Notes under the pieces: generated by a model
Seen by the model: only the letters and a program-made list of their open reading frames with translations
Told to the model about the DNA's origin: nothing
The model's database searches: none
Program-made: the position numbers and the translations under genes
DNA from: an uncultured Nodularia sp.
GTDB lineage: Bacteria > Cyanobacteriota > Cyanobacteriia > Cyanobacteriales > Nostocaceae
Reading direction: 5' to 3'
DNA: 32,962 bases
Assembly (NCBI GenBank): GCA_903911355.1
Contig: CAIWDD010000068.1
Span: 1-32,962 of the forward strand
In this document: piece after piece, positions 8,412-17,709 of the stretch
How positions within the stretch are numbered: position 1 is the first letter of the stretch
Layout: each line of letters starts with the position of its first letter

Positions 8412-11400
8412 ATGCATCGTATCAGCGCCACACCGGGGGGATGGAATCAGTCCGAAGGGTTAGTTTTGATCGAACAATCTCCCGCTCCTTTTGTATTCAT
8501 TACCGCCGCTGATACCGACATTCAAACCCTAGCAGTAGCAGTGACTCAATTACCACCAAACTTCCCAGCCATCAGGGTTGCTAGTCTGTTGCAGTTACAG
8601 CAAGAAATAACTATAGATTCCTATGCTGAGGAAGTTCTAGAATCTGCCCAAGTGATTATTTTGCGTCTGTTAGGAGGACGTTCTTATTGGGCATATGGTT
8701 TAGGAGTGGTGCAAGAAATTGTACAACGTCAAGGTACAACTCTGATTGTAATGCCTGGTGACGACGGTCTAGACCCAGAATTAATTTCCCAATCTACTTT
8801 GCCTTTAAGTGTTATTAATCAAGTATTACAATATTTCCGAGAAGGCGGAGTAGAAAATATTGTTAATGCTCTAAAATTTATCTGTGATACCTGTCTTCAT
8901 ACTTCTTTCCAAGCTTCACCACCAAAAGGAGTTCCCCGTGTTGGGTTATATAACTGGGGAATGGGGACTAGGAAATCAGCAATACCTAAAGTGGGCATTC
9001 TTTTCTACCGCGCTCATTATCTATCTGGTAATACTAAAGTAATTGATGCCTTGTGTACAGCCCTGGCAAAACGTAATTTACAACCTGTACCAGTGTTTGT
9101 TTCCTCATTGCGTGATCCTGATGTTCAAGGAGAATTAAGTGAGTTTTTCCAGCCTAAAGATACAGAGCAAATAGGGGTACTACTAAATACTACGAGCTTT
9201 TCTTTGGCGCGGTTGGAAGCAGAAGCACCCCAGCTAGACCTTTGGCAAAAATTGAATGTCCCAGTCTTACAAGTTATCCTCAGTGGTGGTGGTGTGGAGC
9301 AGTGGGAGTCACAATTACAAGGACTTTCCCCCCGCGATATAGCCATGAATGTGGCGCTACCGGAGGTAGATGGGCGGATTATTACCCGCGCTGTTTCATT
9401 TAAAACCGTACAAAAGCGCCATCCTGACTTAGAAACAGATGTGATGGTTTATGAACCAGTCAGCGATCGCATTGAGTTTGTAGCCCAACTAGCAGCCAAC
9501 TGGGTAAACCTGCGCTCCCAGCCCCCCCAAAAGCGCCGTATTGCCCTGATTTTGGCAAATTACCCCAATCGTAACGGCAGATTAGCTAATGGCGTAGGAT
9601 TGGACACACCAGCCAGCTGTGTAGAAATAATTAAGGCTTTACAAAATGCGGATTATGTGGTAGATAATCCCCCCAGAAATGGAGATGAATTAATCGACAT
9701 TCTGACTAGTGGGGTAACTAATGACCCAGAAGGTAGAGATTTTCGCCCTGTGCTGCAAAGTGTTGACTGTGAGGATTATCAAAAGTATTTTGCTAGTTTA
9801 CCCACAACTGTACAGCAAGAAATTACTCAAACATGGGGATGTGCTGACTCTTTCCCCATTCCAGGAATCCAACTGGGTAACATATTTGTAGGGGTTCAAC
9901 CACCACGGGGTTATGATATTGACCCTAGTTTGAATTATCATGCACCGGATTTAGTGCCCACTCATGCTTATTTAGCCTTTTATTATTGGGTGAGGGAAAT
10001 TTTCAGGGCGGATGCAGTGGTTCATGTGGGGAAACATGGCAATTTAGAATGGTTACCCGGTAAAAGTGTGGCTTTATCCAGTCATTGTTATCCCGAAGTA
10101 GCTTTCGGACCAGTTCCCCATTTTTACCCCTTCATTGTCAATGACCCAGGGGAGGGTTCTCAAGCTAAACGTCGGGCCCAAGCTGTGATTTTAGACCACC
10201 TCACGCCTCCCATGACCAGAGCAGAACTTTATGGCGCACTACAACAGTTAGAAAACTTGGTGGATGAATATTATGAGGCGGAAAGTTTAGATCCGGGGCG
10301 TTTACCGTCAATTCGCGATCGCATTCGGGAATTAGTTATCCAAGAAAATCTCCACCAAGAGCTAGGTATTGCTATAGAAAGCGATATTTTAAAGTTTGAA
10401 TCAGTAATTTTAAACTTCATCGGTGGCTATCTGTGTGAACTCAAAGAAGCGCAAATTCGCGACGGTTTACATATTTTCGGCCAATGTCCCCAAGGGCGAC
10501 AACTGCGAGATTTAATAGTGGCGATCGCCCGTATCCCTAACCGTTACTCCCTAGGTATCACCCGTCACCTAGCCACAGATTGGGGACTAGAGTTTGACCC
10601 CCTAACCACAGACTTTCACACTCAGTTATCAGAAATTGATCAGGAAATTTTACACAACATCACCCCAAAAACCTGTCGCACCGTCGGCGACGCAGTAGAA
10701 GTTCTGGAAATACACGCCGCCCAATTAGTAGAACAACTCCTGAATGCTCCCCCCCTCTCATCCCCCCATCTTGACTGGATTAAAACTAAACTCATCCCCG
10801 CCTTAGAACAAACTAAAGACGAAATCACCAATTTACTCCAGGGACTCAATGGTAAGTATATTCCCAGCGCCCCTTCAGGCGCACCCACCCGGGGACGACC
10901 AGAAGTTTTACCCACAGGGAGAAACTTTTATTCTGTGGATATTCGCGCCATTCCCACAGAAAGCGCCTGGGATGTGGGGAGAAAAGCCGCTGAAAATCTG
11001 ATTGAATGTTACACCCAAGAAAACGGCGAGTATCCCCAAACCTTGGGTTTATCCTTGTGGGGTACTGCAACCATGCGCACCGGGGGCGATGATATCGCCG
11101 AAGCCCTAGCTTTAATGGGAGTGCGTCCTGTTTGGGACAGTGCGGCGCGGCGTGTAGTAGACTTTGAAATCTTACCCTTGAGCATTTTGGGTCGTCCCCG
11201 TGTTGATGTTACCTTGCGGATTTCGGGATTTTTTCGGGATGCTTTCCCCAATTTAATCGACTTATTCGAGCAAGCTGTAATCGCAGTGGCCGCACTCAAG
11301 GAACCCCAAGACTTTAACCCCCTGGCGGCACGAGTCAGCCAGGATACTCGGTTTTGGATGGAACAAGGCTTAACAGTGGAATCAGCGAGAGTGCGATCGC

Positions 11401-12146
11401 AGTACCGGGTTTTTGGTTCTCAACCCGGTGCCTATGGTGCCGGTCTCCAAGGGCTGATGACATCACAAAACTGGATAGATGAGCAAGACTTAGCCCGTGC
11501 TTATATTAACTGGAGTTGCTACGCTTACACTAGTGGTAGTTCACCGGATACTCAAGGGGAATTAGTGGGTATTTCGGCACCAGAAGCCTTTGAGCAACGC
11601 CTAACACAAATGCAAATTGTTTTACACAATCAAGACAACCGGGAACACGACTTACTCGACTCCGATGATTATTACCAATTTCAAGGCGGTTTAACAGCAG
11701 CGGTGCGATCGCTACAAGGAAACAACCCGCAAACCTATTTTGGTGATCATTCTCATCCCGCTCAACCAAAAGTGCGCACCCTCAAAGCCGAAATTGCCCG
11801 GGTGTATCGTTCCCGTGTAGTTAACCCCAAATGGATTTCCGGAATGATGCGCCATGGTTACAAAGGTGCCTTTGAAATGGCGGCGACGGTAGATTATTTA
11901 TTTGCCTATGATGCCACAGCCCAATGTGTCGAAGACCATATGTATGAGGGTGTGACACAAGCATATTTACTAGACCCTATAGTTTGTGAATTTATCCAGG
12001 ATAAAAATCCTTGGGCAATGCGTGATATTGCCGATAAATTATTAGAAGCGCACCAGCGCGGTTTATGGCAGGATGTAAACAGCAAGACATTAGATAAGTT
12101 GCGAAATCTCGTACATCAAGCAGAAGCAACCATCGAAGAAAAATAA
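8412..12146 (+). CDS. cobN: Cobaltochelatase large subunit CobN
   Basis: The 1244-residue protein belongs to the CobN/ChlH large-subunit family and inserts cobalt into the corrin ring in B12 synthesis, driven by ATPase partner subunits. Markers are YFREGGVENI near residue 145, the chelatase motif HVGKHGNLEWLPGK near residue 537 and TGGDDIAEALALMGVRP near residue 890. The N-terminal region and the length fit CobN better than the roughly 1330-residue magnesium chelatase ChlH. No ChlI/ChlD-type partners are in the window. Cyanobacteria generally have these elsewhere and may share them. A purine-rich AAGGGGG precedes the ATG by about 14 bases. The gene is divergent from the histidine kinase and lies 15 bases before the next gene, so it is probably co-transcribed with it. 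Confidence 0.9.
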   Translation: MHRISATPGGWNQSEGLVLIEQSPAPFVFITAADTDIQTLAVAVTQLPPNFPAIRVASLLQLQQEITIDSYAEEVLESAQVIILRLLGGRSYWAYGLGVVQEIVQRQGTTLIVMPGDDGLDPELISQSTLPLSVINQVLQYFREGGVENIVNALKFICDTCLHTSFQASPPKGVPRVGLYNWGMGTRKSAIPKVGILFYRAHYLSGNTKVIDALCTALAKRNLQPVPVFVSSLRDPDVQGELSEFFQPKDTEQIGVLLNTTSFSLARLEAEAPQLDLWQKLNVPVLQVILSGGGVEQWESQLQGLSPRDIAMNVALPEVDGRIITRAVSFKTVQKRHPDLETDVMVYEPVSDRIEFVAQLAANWVNLRSQPPQKRRIALILANYPNRNGRLANGVGLDTPASCVEIIKALQNADYVVDNPPRNGDELIDILTSGVTNDPEGRDFRPVLQSVDCEDYQKYFASLPTTVQQEITQTWGCADSFPIPGIQLGNIFVGVQPPRGYDIDPSLNYHAPDLVPTHAYLAFYYWVREIFRADAVVHVGKHGNLEWLPGKSVALSSHCYPEVAFGPVPHFYPFIVNDPGEGSQAKRRAQAVILDHLTPPMTRAELYGALQQLENLVDEYYEAESLDPGRLPSIRDRIRELVIQENLHQELGIAIESDILKFESVILNFIGGYLCELKEAQIRDGLHIFGQCPQGRQLRDLIVAIARIPNRYSLGITRHLATDWGLEFDPLTTDFHTQLSEIDQEILHNITPKTCRTVGDAVEVLEIHAAQLVEQLLNAPPLSSPHLDWIKTKLIPALEQTKDEITNLLQGLNGKYIPSAPSGAPTRGRPEVLPTGRNFYSVDIRAIPTESAWDVGRKAAENLIECYTQENGEYPQTLGLSLWGTATMRTGGDDIAEALALMGVRPVWDSAARRVVDFEILPLSILGRPRVDVTLRISGFFRDAFPNLIDLFEQAVIAVAALKEPQDFNPLAARVSQDTRFWMEQGLTVESARVRSQYRVFGSQPGAYGAGLQGLMTSQNWIDEQDLARAYINWSCYAYTSGSSPDTQGELVGISAPEAFEQRLTQMQIVLHNQDNREHDLLDSDDYYQFQGGLTAAVRSLQGNNPQTYFGDHSHPAQPKVRTLKAEIARVYRSRVVNPKWISGMMRHGYKGAFEMAATVDYLFAYDATAQCVEDHMYEGVTQAYLLDPIVCEFIQDKNPWAMRDIADKLLEAHQRGLWQDVNSKTLDKLRNLVHQAEATIEEK

Positions 12147-12161
12147 ATCAGGAGATATCAC

Positions 12162-13379
12162 ATGGACAATCTTGCATATTTATATTTAGCCAATACCTAT
12201 GAAAACAGTGCATCCAGTGAATTAGTATCCTTGAGTGTCTTATTCAAGAAAGCATCTGCCCCAGACTGGAAACGCCTTTCTAGTGGAGCCTGGAAGCACT
12301 TGTTACCCTTAGCTGTGGCTGTATCTATTCTTAGTTCTATCAGCAGTGCTTTAGCACTACAACGAGGTGATCAAGGGCCTTCGGTAGCCAACCTCCAAAG
12401 ACAATTGCAACAAGCAGGCTTTTACCGAGAGCAGATCACACAAGTCTATGATTTTTCCACAGAAGATGCTGTACGGCGTTTTCAAGCATCTCAAGGTTTA
12501 GTAGTTGATGGGGTTCTGGGAGTAGAGACACGGCAAAAATTAGAAAACTTGCTCAGACAACCAGTAAATCCCCAACCCTCCACACCAACTATTACCAGCA
12601 CCGTAGTACCCACCATCAACAGTCATGTACAATCTATTCCTCCGCTGACCACTGCTAGTACACCATTTGAGACAGTAAAAACCTCAACACCGCAACCACA
12701 AAAAGTTACAACTGCGAAAACTCCCACTCAACGCCGTCATCCCCAGTTGCTCCGCAGAGGTGATCAAGGCGAAGATGTCAGGGTTTTACAAGAAAGGCTG
12801 CGAGTTGCAGGTTTCTATTCTGGTAAAGCCACCGGGGTATTTGGTCCGGTTACTGAAGAAGCTGTCAAACAATTCCAAACAGCTTCTAAATTAGATGCTG
12901 ATGGCATTGTCGGCCCGTTCACAATCAAAAAATTGCCCCCTGTGGGCGTTGGTGGCGGAACAACAACCCCTCCCACACCCAGACAAACAGCTAATCCAGA
13001 CAATCTCAGGATGGGTAATCGGGGTGAGGCCGTCAGACTGCTTCAACAACATTTGATCGCAGCCGGATATCTAACCGCAACACCAACCGGGTATTTTGGT
13101 TCCCAGACTGATGATGCTGTGCGTAGGTTTCAAGCCGCTAATCACTTAGCTGTCAGTGGAATTGCCGGACCGACTACTAGAGCTAAGTTATATAGCTTAA
13201 TTAACACCGTCCGCCAGGGTGATTTCAGTGTCTTGGAAATTCAAAGGCGACTACAAGCACAGGGTTTCTATCGGGGTGATCTCAACGGCGTTATGTCCGA
13301 TGAGACTAAACGCGCTCTTCAGCAAGCAAAAACATTTTACGGCATCAATGTAAGTAATCTCACCAGGAGAACACTTTAG
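12162..13379 (+). CDS. Membrane-anchored peptidoglycan-binding protein (alr1690-like)
   Basis: The 405-residue protein has a hydrophobic segment at about residues 47-65 (LLPLAVAVSILSSISSALA), which is a late signal peptide or anchor. Three full PG_binding_1 modules follow, each with a RxGDQG-like start, an AGF/Y turn and a DGxxGxxT end, at about residues 68-130, 198-253 and 280-340. A weaker fourth copy lies at about 350-395. Pro/Thr-rich linkers separate the modules. No hydrolase domain is visible, so it likely tethers to or senses cell wall. A clear AGGAG lies before the ATG, 15 bases after cobN. It converges on furA with a 9-bp gap, as alr1690 does in Anabaena PCC 7120, where read-through makes the furA antisense RNA. 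Confidence 0.88.
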   Translation: MDNLAYLYLANTYENSASSELVSLSVLFKKASAPDWKRLSSGAWKHLLPLAVAVSILSSISSALALQRGDQGPSVANLQRQLQQAGFYREQITQVYDFSTEDAVRRFQASQGLVVDGVLGVETRQKLENLLRQPVNPQPSTPTITSTVVPTINSHVQSIPPLTTASTPFETVKTSTPQPQKVTTAKTPTQRRHPQLLRRGDQGEDVRVLQERLRVAGFYSGKATGVFGPVTEEAVKQFQTASKLDADGIVGPFTIKKLPPVGVGGGTTTPPTPRQTANPDNLRMGNRGEAVRLLQQHLIAAGYLTATPTGYFGSQTDDAVRRFQAANHLAVSGIAGPTTRAKLYSLINTVRQGDFSVLEIQRRLQAQGFYRGDLNGVMSDETKRALQQAKTFYGINVSNLTRRTL

Positions 13380-13388
13380 GCTCTATGG
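13380..13388. promoter_or_regulatory. Terminator-free 9-bp gap between convergent genes; source of furA antisense read-through
   Basis: Only nine bases separate the stop codons of the peptidoglycan-binding gene and furA, and neither flank shows a hairpin with a T-run. Transcription of the plus-strand gene should therefore run through furA on the opposite strand. In Anabaena PCC 7120 this same arrangement yields the alpha-furA/alr1690 antisense message, which lowers FurA levels. Its presence here is inferred from layout. Confidence 0.5.
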
Positions 13389-13844
13389 CTACAAAGGCAT
13401 CAGAGACCGTTGGCACTGAGGACAGACTGCATGAATTGTCATTTGACAGTCTAGCAGGTGGAATCCCTCCTTTTGAGCCGTTTTTCCACCTATTTTCAAA
13501 ATCGAGTCGTTTTTAAACTCGATAGTCGCGTTACATTTAACACAAATTAAATGGTGGTGATGATGGGGGGAGGGTTGGTTAATTTCATAATGCTTATGTC
13601 CTTCTCCCAGTTCTAGTTCCCGCAAAATCCCCATCCGTGCCATCAATTTCAACGTCCGATAGACTGTTGAAAGGCTGATTCCCTGACCCTCACTCTCCAG
13701 TCGATGATAAAGATCCTCAGCGCTGAGATGTTCACCTTGGGGAAGTTCTTGGAAAATGTGTAAAATCGTCTCCCGTTGGGGTGTTAAACGCCAACCTCTA
13801 TCATTTAGTTCTGCCTTGAGCGAAGAAGATGTGTAAACAGTCAT
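13389..13844 (-). CDS. furA: Ferric uptake regulator FurA
   Basis: The product is a 151-residue Fur-family repressor that uses Fe(II) (and, in Anabaena FurA, haem/redox state) to control iron and other genes. The start MTVYT at 13844 is preferred over an upstream ATG at 13889 because it matches known FurA proteins as I remember them. The winged helix covers residues 1-83 with the recognition helix in ISLSTVYRTL. HHHHH with CVKC and the C-terminal CPQC form the metal/dimerisation region. The five cysteines fall at 101, 104, 133, 141 and 144, the same pattern as Anabaena FurA. Its neighbours, a peptidoglycan-binding protein and SigC, also match that locus. Confidence 0.93.
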   Translation of the reverse strand: MTVYTSSSLKAELNDRGWRLTPQRETILHIFQELPQGEHLSAEDLYHRLESEGQGISLSTVYRTLKLMARMGILRELELGEGHKHYEINQPSPHHHHHLICVKCNATIEFKNDSILKIGGKTAQKEGFHLLDCQMTIHAVCPQCQRSLMPL

Positions 13845-13867
13845 ATTAATTCTTTTCTCAACAAAGC

Positions 13868-13887
13868 CTATTAATTGAGAATATAAC
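13868..13887 (-). promoter_or_regulatory. Possible FurA box in the furA promoter
   Basis: An AT-rich imperfect palindrome (TATTAATTGAGAATATAA) lies about 25 bases upstream of the furA start. FurA is known to regulate its own gene in Anabaena, and its boxes are AT-rich and degenerate. The match is by eye only. Confidence 0.25.
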
Positions 13888-13932
13888 AAATTCTGGGATT
13901 AAGCAATAAATATTTCTTCTTGCTAAAGATTA

Positions 13933-14040
13933 TTAATATAACCTTTTTCTTTCAGGCTCATGAAGTACACACCAATTCCCTGTTCCCTGTTCCCTCAAAC
14001 TAAAAAAATGTACCTCACGAGCATGGGAAATGCTATAAAT
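13933..14040. repeat. Dispersed repeat family A, copy 1
   Basis: This ~105-bp unit begins near ATATAACCTTTTT, contains TTCAGGCT and ATGAAGTACACACC, then a short CCCTGTT heptamer run, and ends GAGCATGGGAAATGCTATA. It is nearly identical to the unit at 32853-32952, apart from a few substitutions and small indels. A hybrid copy lies at 20645-20738. No reading frame is present. It fills most of the furA-sigC spacer. Confidence 0.8.
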
Positions 14041-14057
14041 TAGAAAAAAAACCCTGG

Positions 14058-14118
14058 TAAATCTACGGAACCTCCGCCACGCTAGGCCATGACTAGGAGA
14101 AAGCCGATGGTAGATTTA
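14058..14118. repeat. Inverted repeat between furA and sigC
   Basis: TAAATCTAC at 14058-14066 is repeated in inverse at 14110-14118, a 9-bp stem with about 43 bases between the arms. Directly beside it, GGAACC and GGTTCC form a smaller hairpin at 14129-14145, just after the sigC stop on the minus strand. Together they may act as a sigC transcript end, though no T-run is seen. Confidence 0.35.
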
Positions 14119-14154
14119 TTTGATTGTGGAACCTAGGCGGTTCCAGATTTGACC

Positions 14155-15402
14155 CTAACTTAAGGACTCTAAATAATCCCGGATAAAGTTGCGTCGTTTC
14201 GGTTGGCGCAGCTTTTGCAAAGCTTTGGATTCTATTTGACGTACTCTTTCTCTGGATAAGTCCAGAGCGCGGCCAATTTCGGCTAGGGAGTAAGGATGAC
14301 CATCTGCTAAACCAAACCGCATCAGTATTACATCACGTTCACGGCTAGTTAAATCTGCTAACAAAGTATGCAAGTCTCTTTGTAAAGATTCTCGCACTAA
14401 CATTTCTTCGGGGGTAATCCCGTCGGTTTCCAATAATTCCCCTAATTCGGTGTCTTTATCTTTGCCTACCTTCGTCTCCATGGACACGGAACGTGGTACT
14501 TTAAGTAACACTTCCCTGACTTGGTTTGGTGTCATTTCTAACTCAATGGCTAAGTCTTCTAAGGTGGCTGTACGACCTTTTTCTTGAGAAATTTTCCGTT
14601 GGGCTTTTTTAATCTTGTTCAGCTTTTCTGTAATATGAACAGGTAAGCGAATTGTGCGGCTATAGGTGGCGATCGCCCTTGTAATTCCCTGACGAATCCA
14701 CCAATAAGCATATGTACTAAAGCGATATCCCTTAGTGGGGTCAAATTTTTCTACAGCTCTTTCTAAGCCTAAAGTTCCCTCTTGGACTAAATCCAATAAT
14801 TCCAAGCCCCGATTTTGATACTTTTTCGCCACGGACACTACCAAGCGCAAATTAGCCTTGATCATGTGTTCCTTGGCTTGGAGTCCTTGGGATTTGATTT
14901 GTTCTAGCTCTTCTACTGTTAACTCGGCAATTTCTGCCCAGCGACGTTTGCCATTTGCTAAAGTAGGTTTGAGATCCAATAGATTCATCCCCGCACTACT
15001 AGCCCACCTTTCCAAAGATGGACGGTGTCCTAGTTCCGATGTCAGACGCTCCTGAACCTCAATTAACTTGAGAAATGGCACAATCACTTGATCCCCTTGC
15101 TGTGCCGCATTAGCCAGTACAGTCCGCATCCGCAAGTAGCGTTGAACTTTTTGGGCTTCTGAAACTTCTTGATCCCGCCCCAGAAGCTGGACTCGCCCAA
15201 TTTCCTGAAGATATAAACGTACTAGGTCTGTACTCCGACGGTTAGTACTCCCTTCCAAGTGAGCAGGGTCTGTTGCTGCTACTTGTAACTCTTGGATATC
15301 ATCAGCCGATAACTCATCATCAATAGTCAGTTCTGTATTCAAACTCTCGACAGACTTCTGAGCGTAGGAAGTCTCATCTGCATAAAAAGATATTGCTGGC
15401 AT
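14155..15402 (-). CDS. sigC: Group 2 sigma factor SigC
   Basis: The product is a 416-residue sigma-70-family factor lacking the long region 1.1 of the primary sigma factor. Region 1.2 (STDLVRLYLQEIGRV), region 2 (LLDLVQEGTLGLERAVEKFD, then STYAYWWIRQGITRAI), region 3 and region 4.2 (SLAEIGRALDLSRERVRQIE) are all intact. The start at 15402 (MPAISFY) is chosen over the longer ATG at 15447 because the extra 15 residues lack family similarity and neither start has a strong Shine-Dalgarno. Group 2 factors are non-essential and steer transcription under stress or nutrient change. Its place next to furA matches sigC of Anabaena PCC 7120. Confidence 0.88.
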   Translation of the reverse strand: MPAISFYADETSYAQKSVESLNTELTIDDELSADDIQELQVAATDPAHLEGSTNRRSTDLVRLYLQEIGRVQLLGRDQEVSEAQKVQRYLRMRTVLANAAQQGDQVIVPFLKLIEVQERLTSELGHRPSLERWASSAGMNLLDLKPTLANGKRRWAEIAELTVEELEQIKSQGLQAKEHMIKANLRLVVSVAKKYQNRGLELLDLVQEGTLGLERAVEKFDPTKGYRFSTYAYWWIRQGITRAIATYSRTIRLPVHITEKLNKIKKAQRKISQEKGRTATLEDLAIELEMTPNQVREVLLKVPRSVSMETKVGKDKDTELGELLETDGITPEEMLVRESLQRDLHTLLADLTSRERDVILMRFGLADGHPYSLAEIGRALDLSRERVRQIESKALQKLRQPKRRNFIRDYLESLS

Positions 15403-15867
15403 ATGGCTAGTCTCAATGGCTCCAGGTAACAATAGATAATGGCGCAACTAATGAACTGGTGCTATTGCGTGATTCAACATGAACTAATCTGGTAGAGGTT
15501 TCAGTTAAGCTTCTGATCCAGACAACACACTGATATTTTTCACACTGTTACCGATGTATCGGTTGAGCGTTTCAATTGAACCAATAGCTATTCAAATCTA
15601 TATCTAGGCTTTAAATAAACATGGAATATTTTAGTGAGGGTTTTAACACAGGATATCTATATGGCTGATGCCACAATAGGCTATCAGGGTGATCTTGGTA
15701 ACTTGTAAAACTAGTTTTACAAGTTGGTAACTTGTAAAACATATGTTTACCATCGCTATAGTGATATATACATCGGGGTGAAAGAATATCCTGACGATTT
15801 TATGATTTTTTTTCTAGGGATTATTCAGGTTCACACTATTGCTGATACTTTGTCATCCTACGCAGGA
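15403..15867. other. sigC upstream region
   Basis: This 465-bp spacer between gpsA and sigC has no coding potential. Its main feature is the palindrome cluster at 15695-15740, followed by a near-palindrome ATCGCTATAGTGAT at 15752-15765. The sigC promoter should lie here. I could not assign -10 and -35 boxes with confidence. Confidence 0.5.
15695..15740. promoter_or_regulatory. Perfect 26-bp palindrome and overlapping direct repeats upstream of sigC
   Basis: Positions 15700-15725 form a perfect palindrome whose half-site is AACTTGTAAAACT. The 17-mer TTGGTAACTTGTAAAAC occurs directly at 15695-15711 and again at 15724-15740, so the motif ACTTGTAAAAC appears three times, twice forward and once inverted. 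The site lies about 300 bases upstream of the sigC start and 130 bases past the gpsA stop. It looks like a multi-site operator. The regulator is unknown. Confidence 0.5.
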
Positions 15868-16806
15868 TTAACAGTTGTACTCTGGCTTGATGTCTCGTAG
15901 CATTAGTTCCTCCAAAGCTTGTCGGGGTGTGACTTCACCTTGCAGTAAGGCATAAACTTGTTGGGTAATGGGGATAGCAATCCTGTGCTCCTGGGCTCGT
16001 TTGATTAAGACTTGACAAGTATTCACACCTTCGGCTGTTCCTGGTAAATTTGCCAGAACTTCTACTAGTGTTTTACCCCCGGCCATCTGGTAACCAACTT
16101 GGTAATTACGACTGAGGGGACTGTTACAAGTCGCTAACAAATCTCCTAGACCTGATAAACCATAAAATGTTTCCATCTTTGCACCCCAATTTTGGCCAAT
16201 GCGAACCATTTCCGTCAGTCCACGGGTGACTAAAGCGGCTTTGGCGTTGGTTCCTAGATGCAAGCCATCACATACACCAGCTGCGATCGCCATAATATTT
16301 TTTAATGTTCCCCCTAGTTCCACACCGATGGGGTCAGGATTGGTATATACCCGGAAACAACTAGAAGAAAATACCCGTTGCACCAATTGAGCCGCTTTCT
16401 GGTTCTTGCTGGCCACTACCGTTGCTGCTGGTAGTGATTGGCGAATTTCCGCCGATAAATTTGGCCCCGACAAAACAACTACTGGATGATCAGGGAATGC
16501 TCCTTGCCAAATTTGCGAGGGGGTACAGGTAGTTTGGGGATCTAGCCCTTTGGTGGCTGTGACAAAAATTGTTTTGGCTGACAGGGGGAGGAATTCAATT
16601 TGAGACACTATGTCACTCACCCCTGTCATGGAGATAGCCGACAAGATGATGTCAGCATTTTGTAAAACTGCTGATAAACTTACTTTGCCCCCACGTGACC
16701 AGATACGCACCTCATGGCCGTTGTCCGTGGCTAAGTTGGCTAAGGCCATAGCCCAAGCACCAGCACCCAGTATACCTATGGTAGTTTTTTGCACCACTGT
16801 TAACAA
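15868..16806 (-). CDS. gpsA: Glycerol-3-phosphate dehydrogenase [NAD(P)+]
   Basis: The 312-residue soluble enzyme reduces dihydroxyacetone phosphate to sn-glycerol 3-phosphate for membrane lipid synthesis. The N-terminal Rossmann motif is at residues 14-23, VLSGPNLSAEI is near residue 110, GGTLKNIMAIAAGVCDGL holds the catalytic lysine near residue 165, and GLSGLGDLLATC and SRNYQVGYQ follow near residue 215. An unusual point is the dinucleotide motif GAGAWAMALA, where most members have GAGAWGTALA; positions 19 and 20 are Ala and Met. All other signatures are intact. It lies downstream of lipA on the same strand with a 33-base gap and may be co-transcribed. Confidence 0.92.
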   Translation of the reverse strand: MLTVVQKTTIGILGAGAWAMALANLATDNGHEVRIWSRGGKVSLSAVLQNADIILSAISMTGVSDIVSQIEFLPLSAKTIFVTATKGLDPQTTCTPSQIWQGAFPDHPVVVLSGPNLSAEIRQSLPAATVVASKNQKAAQLVQRVFSSSCFRVYTNPDPIGVELGGTLKNIMAIAAGVCDGLHLGTNAKAALVTRGLTEMVRIGQNWGAKMETFYGLSGLGDLLATCNSPLSRNYQVGYQMAGGKTLVEVLANLPGTAEGVNTCQVLIKRAQEHRIAIPITQQVYALLQGEVTPRQALEELMLRDIKPEYNC

Positions 16807-16839
16807 TCATTGACAATTACTTAAGGACTCAACACTTAC

Positions 16840-17709
16840 TTAACGGGGGTAGCGTTGCATTAGTTCTCTGACTTGCTCTGCATGATATGAGCTTCTTGTC
16901 AAGGGTGAAGAAACAACTTGTAAAAATCCGATTTCTTCACCGAAGACCTGCCAAGCTGCAAATTGTTCTGGGCTGATAAAGTCATTAACTTGCAAGTGTT
17001 TTTGACTGGGTTGGAGATATTGCCCAATGGTCAAAATGTCACAATCTACACTGCGTAAATCTGCCATGACTTGGCGGACTTCCCCATCAGTTTCACCCAA
17101 ACCCACCATAATCCCAGATTTGGTGTATACCTGGGGGGCTATTTGCCGCGATCGCTCCAGTAATTCTAAACTCCGTCGGTAGTTTCCCTGGGGACGTACC
17201 CGGCGATATAACCGCTCTACTGTTTCTGTGTTGTGGTTGAGTACCTCTGGGGAGGCTTGTAAAATCACTTCTAAAGCCTTCCAATTACCGCACAAGTCAG
17301 GAATTAACACCTCAATTGTGGTTTGAGGTGAGAGTTCCCGCACCGCTTGAATACACAGCACAAACTGAGAAGCACCACCATCAGGTAAATCATCACGGTT
17401 GACCGAAGTAATCACCACATGATTTAACTTCATCCGCTCCACAGCTGCTGCTAGTCGTCCTGGTTCTGTGGGGTCTAGAGGTTGGGGTTTTTTCTCAAAG
17501 TCAATATCACAGTAAGGACAGGCGCGGGTACAAGCCGGACCCATAATTAAAAATGTGGCAGTACCAGCTTGAAAGCACTCACCAATATTAGGACATGACG
17601 CTTCTTCACAAACTGTGTTAAGCGCTAAATCCCGCAAAATTTCTTTAACGTTACCAACGCGCTGCCATTGAGGCGCTTTTACTCGCAACCAGTCTGGTTT
17701 AACAGTCAC
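16840..17709 (-). CDS. lipA: Lipoyl synthase
   Basis: The 289-residue radical-SAM enzyme inserts two sulfurs into the octanoyl group on lipoyl-carrier proteins. Cys34, Cys39 and Cys45 bind the auxiliary [4Fe-4S] cluster, and Cys60, Cys64 and Cys67 (CTRACPYC) bind the SAM cluster. [24 protein letters not shown], the GQYLQPS segment and the C-terminal RSSYHA serine motif are all present. Length is normal. Its product is needed by GcvH encoded 6 kb away and by 2-oxoacid dehydrogenases. Many cyanobacteria have more than one LipA, so this may be one of two. Confidence 0.93.
   Translation of the reverse strand: MTVKPDWLRVKAPQWQRVGNVKEILRDLALNTVCEEASCPNIGECFQAGTATFLIMGPACTRACPYCDIDFEKKPQPLDPTEPGRLAAAVERMKLNHVVITSVNRDDLPDGGASQFVLCIQAVRELSPQTTIEVLIPDLCGNWKALEVILQASPEVLNHNTETVERLYRRVRPQGNYRRSLELLERSRQIAPQVYTKSGIMVGLGETDGEVRQVMADLRSVDCDILTIGQYLQPSQKHLQVNDFISPEQFAAWQVFGEEIGFLQVVSSPLTRSSYHAEQVRELMQRYPR

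Noticed and set aside
9125-11769. Several minus-strand frames inside cobN
   Set aside because: They are antisense shadows of a long, well-conserved gene and have no independent features.
13845-13889. Longer FurA with a 15-residue extension
   Set aside because: The extension is unlike FurA family starts, and MTVYT at 13844 fits the 151-residue family length and cysteine numbering.
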